DNA of 64,000 bases from JADJWR01 sp963847675 (lineage in GTDB: Bacteria > Pseudomonadota > Gammaproteobacteria > Burkholderiales > Burkholderiaceae_F), in NCBI GenBank assembly GCA_963847675.1, contig CAWKAP010000011.1, forward strand, positions 124,001 to 188,000. Direction: 5' to 3'. Position numbers and translations under genes: made by a program. Shown piece by piece: positions 19,659 through 28,943 of the stretch; the stretch's first letter is position 1; each line of letters begins with the position of its first letter. The notes beneath the pieces are model-generated. The model searched no databases. It was not told where the DNA came from and saw only the letters and a program-made list of their open reading frames with translations.

Positions 19659-20554
19659 CGCGAGATTCTCTCCGTGCGGCCGATGGCGATGGTGGCGACC
19701 ACCGCGGCCGCAACGAGCCAGGTCAGCGGCTCGACCTGCTCGCCGAACAGCAGCGCGGCGAAGGCGATGGTGAAGAAGACCTGCAGCAGCTGAACCTGGC
19801 CGACGCGCGCGATGCCGCCGAGCGCCAGTCCGTTGTACCAGGCGAAGAAGCCGGCGATCTGCGAGATCAGCGTGATGTAGGCGAACGCGCTCCACGCCGC
19901 GGCACCGGCATCGAGCGGCCTGGTGAACGCCAGCCAGGCCGCCACCGGCAGGGTCAGCGGCAGCGCCAGCACCAGCGACCACAGGATCGTGTTCACGCCG
20001 CCCAACGTGCGCGAAAGGCGCCCCCCGGCGACGTAGCCGATCGCACCGATCAGCACCGCGGCCAGCATCCACAGGTGTCCACCGCCGAACGCAAAGCCGT
20101 GCCGCAGCGCGAAGCCGATCACGATTGCCGAGCCGACCGCCGCGCAGGTCCAGAACCGGGCGCGATGGTGCTCGCCGAGCCACAGCGCGGCGAGCAGCGC
20201 GGTGGCGAACGGCAGCAGCCCGTTGATCACCGCGCCATGGCTGGCGGGCAGCGTGCGCATCGCCAGCGACGAACACAGCGGGAAGCCGACCACCACGCCG
20301 ACCACGCAGCCGGCGAGCCACGGCAGGTGTTCCGTCTTCGGCCGCGGCGCGCGCGCCAGCACGAGCCACGCCGCGCTGACGAGGCCGGCGAGCGCCATGC
20401 GGCCGAACGCGACGAACCCGGCATCGAGTTCGGTCACCGCGAGCCGGGTCATCGGCAGCGTCAGCGAGAACGCCAGCACGCCAGCGAGGCCGAGCATCAG
20501 GCCGAGCCGCTCGCGCGAAGGCGCACTCGGTGCCACCGTGACCGCCGGGTTCAT
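19655..20554 (-). CDS. DMT/EamA family transporter
   Basis: A 299-residue inner-membrane protein with ten hydrophobic segments arranged as two EamA repeats; the first begins LGLMLGLAGVLAFSLTLPM. The family exports metabolites such as amino acids or drugs; the substrate cannot be read here. It lies upstream of and overlaps phzF, suggesting the two act on related small molecules. The ATG at 20554 directly precedes the first membrane helix after a short polar leader. Confidence 0.8.
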   Translation of the reverse strand: MNPAVTVAPSAPSRERLGLMLGLAGVLAFSLTLPMTRLAVTELDAGFVAFGRMALAGLVSAAWLVLARAPRPKTEHLPWLAGCVVGVVVGFPLCSSLAMRTLPASHGAVINGLLPFATALLAALWLGEHHRARFWTCAAVGSAIVIGFALRHGFAFGGGHLWMLAAVLIGAIGYVAGGRLSRTLGGVNTILWSLVLALPLTLPVAAWLAFTRPLDAGAAAWSAFAYITLISQIAGFFAWYNGLALGGIARVGQVQLLQVFFTIAFAALLFGEQVEPLTWLVAAAVVATIAIGRTERISR

Positions 20555-20597
20555 CGTGGTGCGATCGCCGGAGAACGAAGCCCGGTGCGCCGGCCGG

Positions 20598-21233
20598 TCA
20601 CGTGACCGGCAGCGTCAGTACGCCGGCCGCTGCCGGGCGCATCATCAGCTGGCGGTACCAGCGCTCGACGTTCGGACGCGGCGCGTTCGGCTGCGGCAGG
20701 CCGAACCAGCGGTGCACCGATGCGCCGACGGCGATGTCGCCCGGCGTGAAGCGCTCGCCGCACAGGTAGCGGCGCGCCTCGGCGCCGCTGCCGAGGTGCG
20801 CGTCGAGGATCGCCATCAGCGCTTCGCAGGCCGCGTTCGACTCGTCGATCAGCGCCTGCGAACGCTGTTCCGGCGCGGTGCGGATCAGCTGCATGAAGGC
20901 GTTGCGCATCGCCGGGGTCATTTCGGTCGCGTGCCAGTCCATCCAGCGGTCGGCGTCGGCCCGCTCGCGCAGGTCGTCGGGCCACAGCGTGCCGGCGCCG
21001 TGCTTCGCCGCCAGGTAACGCACGATCGCGTTCGACTCCCACAGCACGAAGCCGTCGTCGTCGATCACCGGGATCTTGCCGTTCGGATTCATGCGCAGGT
21101 ACTCGGGCGTCTTGTTGCCGCCGAAGGCGCCGCCGGCGTCGATGCGCTCGAACGGCAGCCCCAGCTCGCGCGCGGTCCACACGACCTTCTGCACGTTGAT
21201 CGAGCTCATCCTTCCCCAGATACGCAGGCTCAT
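20598..21233 (-). CDS. Glutathione S-transferase family protein
   Basis: A 211-residue protein with an N-terminal thioredoxin-like domain and a C-terminal all-helical domain. The start at 21233 is supported by GAGGAGGAAGC just upstream; an ATG at 21266 is unlikely. The N-terminal RIWGRMSSINVQKVVW holds the serine/asparagine glutathione-activating site, NGKIPVIDDDG the cis-proline loop, and LWESNAIVRYLA the glutamate/serine that binds the gamma-glutamyl group. It probably conjugates or isomerises small electrophiles. It is transcribed leftward ahead of the EamA and PhzF genes. Confidence 0.85.
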   Translation of the reverse strand: MSLRIWGRMSSINVQKVVWTARELGLPFERIDAGGAFGGNKTPEYLRMNPNGKIPVIDDDGFVLWESNAIVRYLAAKHGAGTLWPDDLRERADADRWMDWHATEMTPAMRNAFMQLIRTAPEQRSQALIDESNAACEALMAILDAHLGSGAEARRYLCGERFTPGDIAVGASVHRWFGLPQPNAPRPNVERWYRQLMMRPAAAGVLTLPVT

Positions 21234-21356
21234 CGCTTCCTCCTCATTGGTCAGGGCATCCGGCATCGCCTCGTCGCGACCGGGTTCCGCCGTCCGTACG
21301 GTGACGGCGCCCGGCCGCAGCGTAGAACGAAGCGCCGCGCCTCGCCCCGAACGTGT

Positions 21357-21725
21357 TCATCGCGGGCGATCGCGCCCGGCCTCGCCGCCTTCGGGGCCGT
21401 AGAACACGACCCAGGTGCGGAAATCGCTGCTGTAGTCGACGAAGCGGTGCGCCACGCCGGCGGGCACGAACAGCACGTCGTGCGGCCCGAAGTCGACGCG
21501 CTCGTCGCCGCGCTCGAAGCGGCCCCGGCCGCTGACGACGATGTACAGCTCGTCGCGCGTGTGCGGCGTCTGCGTGTCGACCGGCCCGGGGTCGTACAGC
21601 TCGACCAGCATCGATCCGTGCGTGAAGCCGACTGCAAAGCGCTCGCCCTGCGGCCAGCGCGCCGTCGGCGGCCCGGGGATCCGCGGCGCCAGTTCAGCGA
21701 CGGTGGTCTTCAGCGGAATCTTCAC
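21357..21725 (-). CDS. Small cupin-domain protein
   Basis: A 122-residue single-domain cupin. The metal site appears as HTRDELYIVVSGRG followed by VPAGVAHRFVDYS, the two conserved cupin motifs with histidines and a glutamate. The GTG start at 21725 is preceded by a GGGAG ribosome site. Cupins of this size can be dioxygenases, isomerases or sensors, and no specific role can be assigned. It is 11 bases downstream of the LysE gene, so the two are probably co-transcribed. Confidence 0.75.
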   Translation of the reverse strand: MKIPLKTTVAELAPRIPGPPTARWPQGERFAVGFTHGSMLVELYDPGPVDTQTPHTRDELYIVVSGRGRFERGDERVDFGPHDVLFVPAGVAHRFVDYSSDFRTWVVFYGPEGGEAGRDRPR

Positions 21726-21736
21726 AACCTGCTCCC

Positions 21737-22345
21737 TCAGCCGTGCGCGCCCATCCACAGTGCCGTGGCGGCGAGCAATGCGCCCATCGCGACGTTGAAC
21801 GCACGCAGCCGGCCGCCGCCCGCGAGCCAGCCGCGCAGCCGCGCGCCGAGCCAGCCCCACGCGAGCAGGCTGGTCAGCGTGAACAGCGCGTACACGGCGA
21901 CCACGATCGCCGCGCGCCGATACGGCGCATCGCCGGCGATGAACGCCGTGGCCGTGGCCAGCGCCAGCATCCACGCCTTGGGATTGAGGTACTGGAACAG
22001 CGCGGACTGCGAGAAGCCGAGCGGCAGCGCAAACGGCCCGCCGGCCGCGCCGCTGCCGGCGGCCGCCGGACGAGCGAGCTGCCACGACAGCCACAGCAGG
22101 TAAGCGACGCCGAGCCACTTCAGAAGCGTGGCCAGCGACGGCGAGGCAAGCAGCAGCGCGGCCACGCCGCCGGCCGCGGCGAGCAGCATCGACGAGAAGC
22201 CGACCGGCACGCCGAAGGCGTGGGGCAGCACGGCGCGCAGGCCGAAGTTGGCACCGGTCGCGGCGGCGATCGCGTTGTTCGGTCCGGGCGTGAACGAGGC
22301 GACGCCGGCGAAGACGACCAGCGCCGCGAGCTGATCGCCGTTCAT
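21737..22345 (-). CDS. LysE/RhtB family amino-acid exporter
   Basis: A 202-residue protein with about six membrane segments. The N-terminal FTPGPNNAIAAATGANFG is the family signature. The family exports amino acids such as lysine, threonine or homoserine. Its ATG shares one base with the stop codon of the upstream threonine-dehydratase-like gene (TGATG), so translation is coupled and the substrate may be related to that enzyme. The call to family level is firm; the substrate is not. Confidence 0.85.
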   Translation of the reverse strand: MNGDQLAALVVFAGVASFTPGPNNAIAAATGANFGLRAVLPHAFGVPVGFSSMLLAAAGGVAALLLASPSLATLLKWLGVAYLLWLSWQLARPAAAGSGAAGGPFALPLGFSQSALFQYLNPKAWMLALATATAFIAGDAPYRRAAIVVAVYALFTLTSLLAWGWLGARLRGWLAGGGRLRAFNVAMGALLAATALWMGAHG

Positions 22346-23313
22346 CAGCACGTCCCGCCCGACAGCACGCGCGCGAAGACGTCCGTATCGACGTTGCCGC
22401 CGCACAGCGTCAGCCCGACCTTGCGGCCGCGCAGGCGGGCGCGGGTCTTCATCGCGCCGGCCAGCGATGCCGCACCGGCGCCTTCGGCGACATTGTGGGT
22501 GGACGAGAACAGCAGCCGCATCGCCGCGGCGACCTCGTCGTCGCTGACCTCGATCACCTCGTCCACGAAGCGCAGCATCAGGTCGAGCGCCTCGGCGTCA
22601 GGTATGCGGCAGGCGAGACCGTCGGCGATCTGCGTCGTCACCGGCGCTTCGATCACCCGCTTCTCGCGGAACGACAGCGCATAGCAGGGTGCCTGTGCCG
22701 AGACGACGCCGACGATGCGCGTGGCGAGTCCGAGCGCCTGCCGCGCGGCGATCGCCGCGCAGATGCCCGAGCCCTGGCCGATCGGCACGTAGACGACGTC
22801 GAGACCGGGCGCGGCGGCGAACAGTTCCATCCAGTACGTGGCCACGCCGCGCACCAGGGCCATGTCGAAGGCGCGCACGAAATGCAGGTTGCGCTCGGCG
22901 GCGAAGCGCGCCGCTTCCTCGCGAGCCGACTGGAAGTCATGGCCGTGTTCGATCAGCGTGACGCCGAGCGCGCGCATCGCCGCGTTCTTCTCGCGCGAGT
23001 TGCCGAACGGCACGAACACCGTCGCCGGCAGGCCGGCGCGCCGCGCCGCGAAGCCGATCGACTGGCCGTGGTTGCCCTTGGTCGCGCTGACCACGCCGGG
23101 GCAGTCGGGCTGCTGCCGCCGCAGCGCATCGAAGTAGGTGAGCCCGCCGCGCAGCTTGAACGCGCCCACCGGCGTGTGGTTCTCGTGCTTCAGCCACGCC
23201 TCGGCGCCGAGCGCCTCGACGAGCAGCGGCCAGACGTACTGCGGCGTCGGCGGCATCGCGGCGTAGACGATGCGGGCCGCGTCTTCGAGCGCGTGACGGT
23301 CGGGCAGGATCAT
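22345..23313 (-). CDS. Threonine dehydratase-like PLP enzyme
   Basis: A 322-residue fold-type II PLP enzyme. The cofactor lysine lies in TPVGAFKLRGG near residue 53; SATKGNHGQSIG is the substrate loop and TLCGGNVD the phosphate/pyridine end site. It lacks the ACT regulatory domain of IlvA, so it is closer to catabolic threonine/serine dehydratases or hydroxyaspartate-type enzymes. It probably deaminates a hydroxy-amino acid. It is the first gene of an operon with a LysE exporter and a cupin. Confidence 0.8.
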   Translation of the reverse strand: MILPDRHALEDAARIVYAAMPPTPQYVWPLLVEALGAEAWLKHENHTPVGAFKLRGGLTYFDALRRQQPDCPGVVSATKGNHGQSIGFAARRAGLPATVFVPFGNSREKNAAMRALGVTLIEHGHDFQSAREEAARFAAERNLHFVRAFDMALVRGVATYWMELFAAAPGLDVVYVPIGQGSGICAAIAARQALGLATRIVGVVSAQAPCYALSFREKRVIEAPVTTQIADGLACRIPDAEALDLMLRFVDEVIEVSDDEVAAAMRLLFSSTHNVAEGAGAASLAGAMKTRARLRGRKVGLTLCGGNVDTDVFARVLSGGTC

Positions 23314-23358
23314 TGTCGGTCCAGGTGCGGCAGTGCTGAGGCACGCCGTCAGCTGGCA

Positions 23359-23505
23359 ATGTACCGGAGCGGCCAGGACATCCTGTGCGCGCCGGGCAGC
23401 CTGTTCTCGCCGACGCAGCTGCCGAGCACGTGGATGCGCGTGTCGGCGGCGACCTGCCTGAACCCGGCGGCGATGAAGTTCCTGGCGCGGGCGATCGATG
23501 GTTAG
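23359..23505 (+). pseudogene. C-terminal remnant of a MocR-type (GntR-aminotransferase) regulator
   Basis: Forty-eight codons ending in a stop read ILCAPGSLFSP...STWMRVSAATCLNPAAMKFLARAI. This is the typical extreme C-terminus of PLP-aminotransferase-like regulators (GntR/MocR family), where the 'APGSLFSP' and 'WMRVN' blocks are conserved. Nothing upstream in any frame continues the domain; the antisense strand is the intact dehydratase gene. The stop overlaps the end of fhs by four bases. I read it as a leftover from deletion of a longer gene. Confidence 0.6.
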
Positions 23506-25178
23506 AAGAGCCCCACGATCCGGCCGTTCTCGTCGACGTCGATCCTGGTTGCCGCCGGCTCCTTCGGCAGGCCGGGCATCGTCATGATGTCGCCGCAGAC
23601 CATCACGACGAACTCGGCGCCGGCGGCGAGCCGCACTTCACGGATGTTGACCACGTGGCCGCTCGGCGCGCCGTGCAGCAGCGGGTCGGTCGAGAACGAG
23701 TACTGCGTCTTGGCCACGCACACCGGCAGCGTGCCGTAGCCCTCGTCCTGCAGGCGGCGGATCCGCGTGCGGACCTTGGTGTCGGCGGTGATGTCGGCGG
23801 CGCCGTAGATCAGCGTGGCGACGGTCTTCATCTTCTGCCACAGCGGCATCTCGTCGTCGTACAGGAAGCGGAAGTTGGCCGCGCCGCTGTCGGCCAGCCG
23901 GACGACTTCGCGCGCCAGTTCCTCGGCTCCCGCGCCGCCCTCGGCGAAGTGCCGGCTGACGACCACCGGCGCGCCGTGGTGCGCGACGGTCTGCTGCAGC
24001 AGCCGCACTTCGGCGTCGGTGTCGGTCGCGAAGCGGTTGATCGCGATCACGCACGGCAGGCCGAAGTGGTTGCGCAGGTTGTTCAGGTGCCGCTCGAGGT
24101 TGGCGATGCCGCGCTCCAGCGCGCGCAGGTCTTCCTGCCCGAGGGCGCCGGCGTCGGCGCCGCCGTGGAACTTCAGCGCGCGGATCGTCGCCACCAGCAC
24201 GGCCGCAGCGGGGCGCAGGCCCGACTTGCGGCACTTGATGTCGATGAACTTCTCGGCGCCGAGGTCGGCGCCGAAGCCGGCCTCGGTGACGACGTAGTCG
24301 CCGAGCTTGAGCGCCGCGCGCGTGGCGAGCACCGAGTTGCAGCCGTGCGCGATGTTGCCGAACGGGCCGCCGTGGATGATCGCCGGGTTGTTCTCCAGCG
24401 TCTGCACCAGGTTCGGCGCGAGCGCATCGCGCAGCAGCGCGGCCATCGCGCCGTGGGCGGCGAGGTCGCGGGCGTGGATCGGGCGCAGGTCGCGCGTGTA
24501 GCCGACCACGATGGCTCCGAGCCGCGCCTTCAGGTCGGCGAGCGACGTCGCCAGGCAGAAGATCGCCATCACCTCGGAGGCGGCCACGATGTCGAAGCCG
24601 TCCTCGCGCGGGAAGCCGTTGGCCGCGCCGCCCAGGCCGATCGTGATCCCGCGCAGCGCGCGGTCGTTGAGGTCGACCACGCGCCGCCAGGCGACGCGGC
24701 GGAAATCGAAGCGCAGATGGTTGTCGTGGTGGATGTGGTTGTCGATCATCGCCGCGAGCAGGTTGTTGGCGAGCGCGATCGCGCTGAAGTCGCCGGTGAA
24801 GTGCAGGTTGATGTCCTCCATCGGCACCACCTGCGCCCGCCCGCCGCCGGCCGCGCCGCCCTTCATGCCGAACACCGGCCCGAGCGACGGCTCGCGCAGC
24901 GCGATCACCGCCTTCTTGCCGATGCGGCACAGCGCGTCGCCGAGGCCGACCGACGTCGTGGTCTTGCCCTCGCCGGCCGGCGTCGGACTGACCGCGGTGA
25001 CCAGCACCAGCTTGCCGTCGGGCCGGTCGCCGAGCGTGGCCAGGTGCTCGAGCGAGATCTTGGCCTTGTAGCGGCCATAGGGCTGCAGCGCGTCCTCGGG
25101 AATGCCGAGCCGCTCGCGCGCCAGTTCGACGATGGGCCGCAGCCGCGCGGCCTGTGCGATCTCGATGTCGGATTTCAT
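23502..25178 (-). CDS. fhs: Formate--tetrahydrofolate ligase
   Basis: A 558-residue enzyme that makes 10-formyl-tetrahydrofolate from formate, ATP and tetrahydrofolate for one-carbon metabolism. The P-loop-like TPAGEGKTTTSVGLGDAL lies near residues 65-82; EPSLGPVFGMKGGAAGGG and FTGDFSAIALANNLLAA are highly conserved family blocks. The length matches the family. The ATG at 25178 gives MKSDIEIAQAARLRPI, the usual N-terminus, so the longer open frame upstream is not used. It is convergent with the MocR remnant and divergent from the ABC exporter genes. Confidence 0.95.
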   Translation of the reverse strand: MKSDIEIAQAARLRPIVELARERLGIPEDALQPYGRYKAKISLEHLATLGDRPDGKLVLVTAVSPTPAGEGKTTTSVGLGDALCRIGKKAVIALREPSLGPVFGMKGGAAGGGRAQVVPMEDINLHFTGDFSAIALANNLLAAMIDNHIHHDNHLRFDFRRVAWRRVVDLNDRALRGITIGLGGAANGFPREDGFDIVAASEVMAIFCLATSLADLKARLGAIVVGYTRDLRPIHARDLAAHGAMAALLRDALAPNLVQTLENNPAIIHGGPFGNIAHGCNSVLATRAALKLGDYVVTEAGFGADLGAEKFIDIKCRKSGLRPAAAVLVATIRALKFHGGADAGALGQEDLRALERGIANLERHLNNLRNHFGLPCVIAINRFATDTDAEVRLLQQTVAHHGAPVVVSRHFAEGGAGAEELAREVVRLADSGAANFRFLYDDEMPLWQKMKTVATLIYGAADITADTKVRTRIRRLQDEGYGTLPVCVAKTQYSFSTDPLLHGAPSGHVVNIREVRLAAGAEFVVMVCGDIMTMPGLPKEPAATRIDVDENGRIVGLF

Positions 25179-25417
25179 CGCTGGAGTCCCCTGTTCGACC
25201 GGTGTGCCGGCATGCGGCGCATCCTGCCACTGCATCGCGGCGGCGCGCCCCGTCGCCCGCACTCTGACCCGGCCACGCCGGGGGCGTGGCGGCCTGGATC
25301 AAATCTCGATCGCTTTGCGCGGTCCCGCAACCGCGTTCACGGCGCGTTCCGCGCACGCCCGACCTCTACAATCGCGCCCCTCGCCGCGCCGTTGCGCGGC
25401 CGCGTCGCCTGCCTGCC

Positions 25418-27169
25418 GTGCCCTCGCAGAACCTCCCTCAGCTGATCGGCGATTTCGTGCGCCGGCACTGGCGCGCCTACATCGCCTCGGCGCTGATGCT
25501 CGTCGGCGTGGCCGTGCTCACGGTGTGGGTGCCGCGCCAGGTCGGCCGCATCGTCGACGGGCTGGTCGCGGGAGAGCTGCTGGGCGCGGCGATCTGGCGC
25601 GAGCTCGGCGTGCTGCTGCTGATGGGCGCGGCGATCTACCTGCTGCGCGTCGGCTGGCGGCTGCAGCTGTTCGCCGCGGCCTATCGGCTCGGCGTCGAGC
25701 TGCGCACGCGGCTGTACGCAAAGTTGACCACGCAGGGGCCGCAGTTCTTCAACCGCAGCCGCACCGGCGACCTGATGGCGCGCGCGACCAACGACGTCGA
25801 CGCGGTCGAACTGGCCGCCGGCGAAGCCTTTCTCGCCGGCTTCGACGGCACGCTGACGCTGGTCCTGGTGGTGGCGATGATGACGCTCGGCATCGACTGG
25901 CGGCTGGCGCTGGTGGCGCTGCTGCCGTTTCCGTTCATGGCGTGGAGCTTCTGGGTGATCTCGCGCCGCGTGCACGACGCGTGGCGCGAATCGCTCGACC
26001 GCTTCTCGAAGCTGAACGACCACGTGCAGGAGACGATGGCCGGGGTGCGCACGCTGCGTGCGCTCGGGCTGGAAGGGCGTGCCGGCGCCGAGTTCGCGCA
26101 GCGCACGGAGGCCGCGGCCGACGCCAGCTTCCAGGCGCTCAAGTGGGAGGCGACCTACGAGCCGGCGGTCGGCCTGTCGCTGAGCGCGGCCACGGTGCTG
26201 ACGCTCGGCGTCGGTGGCTGGTTCGTCTGGCAGCAGCAGTTGACGATCGGCCAGCTGACGGCCTTCACGATGTACCTCGGCCAGCTGATCTGGCCGATGT
26301 TCGCGATGGGCTGGGTGCTGTCGCTGCTCGAACGCGGCCGCGCCGCGTGGGCGCGGCTGGAGCCGGTGCTGCGCGAGCCGCCGAGCATCGACGATCGCGG
26401 CAGCCTCGAGGAAGTGGCGGCCGGGCCGCTCGTCTTCGAGACCGTGAGCTTCGCTTATCCCGGCCAGTCGCACGGCGCGCTCGACGACGTCTCGGTCGCC
26501 ATCGCCCCGGGACAGACGCTCGGCGTGGTCGGGCCCACCGGTGCCGGCAAGTCGACGCTGGTCAACCTGCTGCTGCGCCACTACGTGCCCGTGCAGGGAG
26601 GGATCACCTGGGGCGGCGCGCCGATCGAGCGCTACCGGCTGGCGGCGCTGCGCGCGGCCATTGCCTGGGTGCCGCAGGAGCCGTTCCTGTTCTCCGCGTC
26701 GATCGCGCAGAACATCGCACTGGCGCGCGCGGACGCGACGCGCGCCGAGGTCGAGCACGCCGCGCGGCTCGCCGATTTGCACAACGACGTGCGCCGCTTT
26801 GCCGACGGCTACGACACGATGGTCGGCGAGCGCGGCGTGACGCTGTCCGGCGGGCAACGGCAGCGGGTGGCCATTGCCCGCGCGCTGCTGACCGACACGC
26901 CGCTGCTGGTGCTCGACGACGCGCTGTCCGCCGTCGACACCGGCACCGAAACGCGCATCCTCGAGCACCTGCGCGGCGCGCGGACCGGCAGGACCGCGAT
27001 CATCGTCAGCCATCGGCTGTCGGCGGTGGCCGACGCCGACCGGATCGTGGTGCTGAAGGCCGGCCGCGTCGTCGAGCGCGGCACGCACGAGCAGTTGCTG
27101 TCGTTGAACGGCTGGTACGCCGCGCAGTGGCGCTACCAGCAGCTGGAGGCAAGCCTCGATGCCGCATGA
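25418..27169 (+). CDS. ABC multidrug exporter half-transporter, MdlA-like
   Basis: A 583-residue fused membrane/ATPase half-transporter. Six membrane helices occupy about residues 1-320. The ATPase has Walker A GPTGAGKST, signature LSGGQ and Walker B LLVLDDALSAVD. The residue after the Walker B aspartate is Asp, not Glu, so this ATP site is degenerate, as in the weaker half of heterodimeric exporters. It overlaps the next half-transporter by 11 bases and must pair with it. The GTG at 25418 was chosen because hydrophobic sequence starts soon after; TACAAT at 25367-25372 is a possible -10 element. Substrate unknown. Confidence 0.85.
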   Translation: MPSQNLPQLIGDFVRRHWRAYIASALMLVGVAVLTVWVPRQVGRIVDGLVAGELLGAAIWRELGVLLLMGAAIYLLRVGWRLQLFAAAYRLGVELRTRLYAKLTTQGPQFFNRSRTGDLMARATNDVDAVELAAGEAFLAGFDGTLTLVLVVAMMTLGIDWRLALVALLPFPFMAWSFWVISRRVHDAWRESLDRFSKLNDHVQETMAGVRTLRALGLEGRAGAEFAQRTEAAADASFQALKWEATYEPAVGLSLSAATVLTLGVGGWFVWQQQLTIGQLTAFTMYLGQLIWPMFAMGWVLSLLERGRAAWARLEPVLREPPSIDDRGSLEEVAAGPLVFETVSFAYPGQSHGALDDVSVAIAPGQTLGVVGPTGAGKSTLVNLLLRHYVPVQGGITWGGAPIERYRLAALRAAIAWVPQEPFLFSASIAQNIALARADATRAEVEHAARLADLHNDVRRFADGYDTMVGERGVTLSGGQRQRVAIARALLTDTPLLVLDDALSAVDTGTETRILEHLRGARTGRTAIIVSHRLSAVADADRIVVLKAGRVVERGTHEQLLSLNGWYAAQWRYQQLEASLDAA

Positions 27170-28943
27170 GACGGTGGCCCTGCCGAGCGAAGGCCGCCGG
27201 GCGCCGAGCCGCGGCGAACGGTGGCGGGGGCTCGCGCTGCTCGCGCGCGCCGCCGCGCCGGAGAAGCGCCAGCTCGGCCGCGCCACCGCGTGGCTGGCGG
27301 CGGCGGGCGTGCTCGACGCGGTCGGGCCGATCCTCGGCAAGCAGTTCATCGACAACCACCTGCTGCCGCGCGATTTCGACCCGCTCGTGATCGCGCTGCT
27401 GCTGGCCGGCGCACTGTTTGCCGGCTCGGTGGCAAGCGTGCTGCGCTACCTGCAGCTGGTCCGGCTCGCCGCGCTCGCCATGCGTTCGGTGCGGCGGCTG
27501 CGCGAGTGGGTCTATGGCCACGTGCTGCGGCTGCCGATGGCGTTCTTCGACCGGGCGATCACCGGCCAGCTGGTCAGTCGCATCACCAACGACACCGAGC
27601 AGATCCGCCAGCTGTACCAGCAGGTGCTGTTCGAGGTGCTGCAGGGACTTACCGTGCTGGCCGGCGCGATCGTCGCGATGGCCTGGCTCGACTGGCGGCT
27701 GATGCTGATCGTGCTGACCCTGATGCCGGCCACCGTCGGCATCGTCTGGGCCTACCAGCGCCTGTCGGCGCCGGCGGTGACGCGCTCGCGCGAGCTGCGC
27801 AGCGACATCAACGCGCAGATGGCCGAGAGCATCGCCGGCATGAGCGTGCTGCAGGCGACCGGCGCCGCACCGCGTTTCTCGCGCCGCTTCGCCGAGACCA
27901 ACGACGGCTACTACCGCTCGCGGATGGGCGAGATGCGCGCCAACGCCTGGCTGCTGCGTCCGGCGCTCGATCTCTTCAACGTGCTGCTGATCGTGGCGGT
28001 GATCTCCGCGTTCGGCGCGCAGCGCTTCGACGGGCTGCAGGTCGGCCTGCTGTACGCCTTCATCACCTACATCGCGCGGGTGGTCGAACCGCTGATCCAG
28101 ATCACGCTGCAGTTCTCGCTGCTGCAGCAGGCGATGATCGCTGCGTCGCGCGTGAACACGCTGCTCGCCGAGGGCGGGACGCCGGCGGTGGGCGCAAGCC
28201 GGCGGATCGAGGCCGGCGGCGTGCGCCTGGCCGACGTCACCTTCGGCTACGACCCGGACGAGCCGGTGCTGCACGGACTGAGCCTCGACATTCCGCCCGG
28301 CGCCTTCTACGGCATCGTCGGCCACACCGGTGCCGGCAAGAGTTCGCTGCTGTCGCTGCTGCTGCGCTTCTACTCGCCGCAGGCCGGGCGCATCGAGATC
28401 GACGGCGTGCCGCTGGCCATGATCGGCGACGAGCAGTTCCGCGCCGACGTCGGCCTGGTGCCGCAGGAGCCGTTCCTGCTCGCGGCCAGCGCGCGAGAGA
28501 ACATCGACATGGGACGCGGCCTCGGCGACGCGCAGATCGAGGCTGCGGCCCGCGCCGCCCGCGCGCACGGGTTCATCGAGCGGCTCGAGCAGGGCTACGA
28601 CACGGCGCTGGGCGAGGGCGGCGCGCGGCTGTCGTCCGGGCAGAAGCAGCTCGTTGCCGTGGCGCGCTCGCTGGCCGGCCAGCCGCGCATCCTCTTCCTC
28701 GACGAGGCCACGTCGCGCATCGACAGCGAAACGGAGCGGCTCGTGCAGCAGGCGCTGGCCGAACTGCACGGAAGCGTGACGGTCATCGCGATCGCGCACC
28801 GGCTGTCGACGATCCGCGCCGCCGACCGCATCGTGGTGCTGAACCACGGCCGCATCGCCGAGCAGGGCACGCACGAGGAACTGATGGCGATCGACGGCGG
28901 CATCTACCAGCGGCTGTACCTGTTGCAGCAGATCGGTGAGTGA
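27159..28943 (+). CDS. ABC multidrug exporter half-transporter, MdlB-like
   Basis: A 594-residue partner of the preceding half-transporter. It has six membrane helices, then an ATPase with Walker A GHTGAGKSS, signature LSSGQ and Walker B RILFLDEATSRID. The catalytic glutamate is present here, whereas the partner has aspartate. This asymmetry is characteristic of heterodimeric exporters such as MdlAB/LmrCD. The gene begins within the end of the upstream gene and overlaps the start of a transporter gene downstream, so the three form one operon. Confidence 0.88.
   Translation: MPHETVALPSEGRRAPSRGERWRGLALLARAAAPEKRQLGRATAWLAAAGVLDAVGPILGKQFIDNHLLPRDFDPLVIALLLAGALFAGSVASVLRYLQLVRLAALAMRSVRRLREWVYGHVLRLPMAFFDRAITGQLVSRITNDTEQIRQLYQQVLFEVLQGLTVLAGAIVAMAWLDWRLMLIVLTLMPATVGIVWAYQRLSAPAVTRSRELRSDINAQMAESIAGMSVLQATGAAPRFSRRFAETNDGYYRSRMGEMRANAWLLRPALDLFNVLLIVAVISAFGAQRFDGLQVGLLYAFITYIARVVEPLIQITLQFSLLQQAMIAASRVNTLLAEGGTPAVGASRRIEAGGVRLADVTFGYDPDEPVLHGLSLDIPPGAFYGIVGHTGAGKSSLLSLLLRFYSPQAGRIEIDGVPLAMIGDEQFRADVGLVPQEPFLLAASARENIDMGRGLGDAQIEAAARAARAHGFIERLEQGYDTALGEGGARLSSGQKQLVAVARSLAGQPRILFLDEATSRIDSETERLVQQALAELHGSVTVIAIAHRLSTIRAADRIVVLNHGRIAEQGTHEELMAIDGGIYQRLYLLQQIGE

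Noticed and set aside
7913..25445. Many antisense or alternate-frame open frames of 200-800 codons rich in Arg, Ala, Gly and His
   Set aside because: In DNA of this GC content the complement of real genes rarely contains stops; the opposite frames carry clear family motifs.
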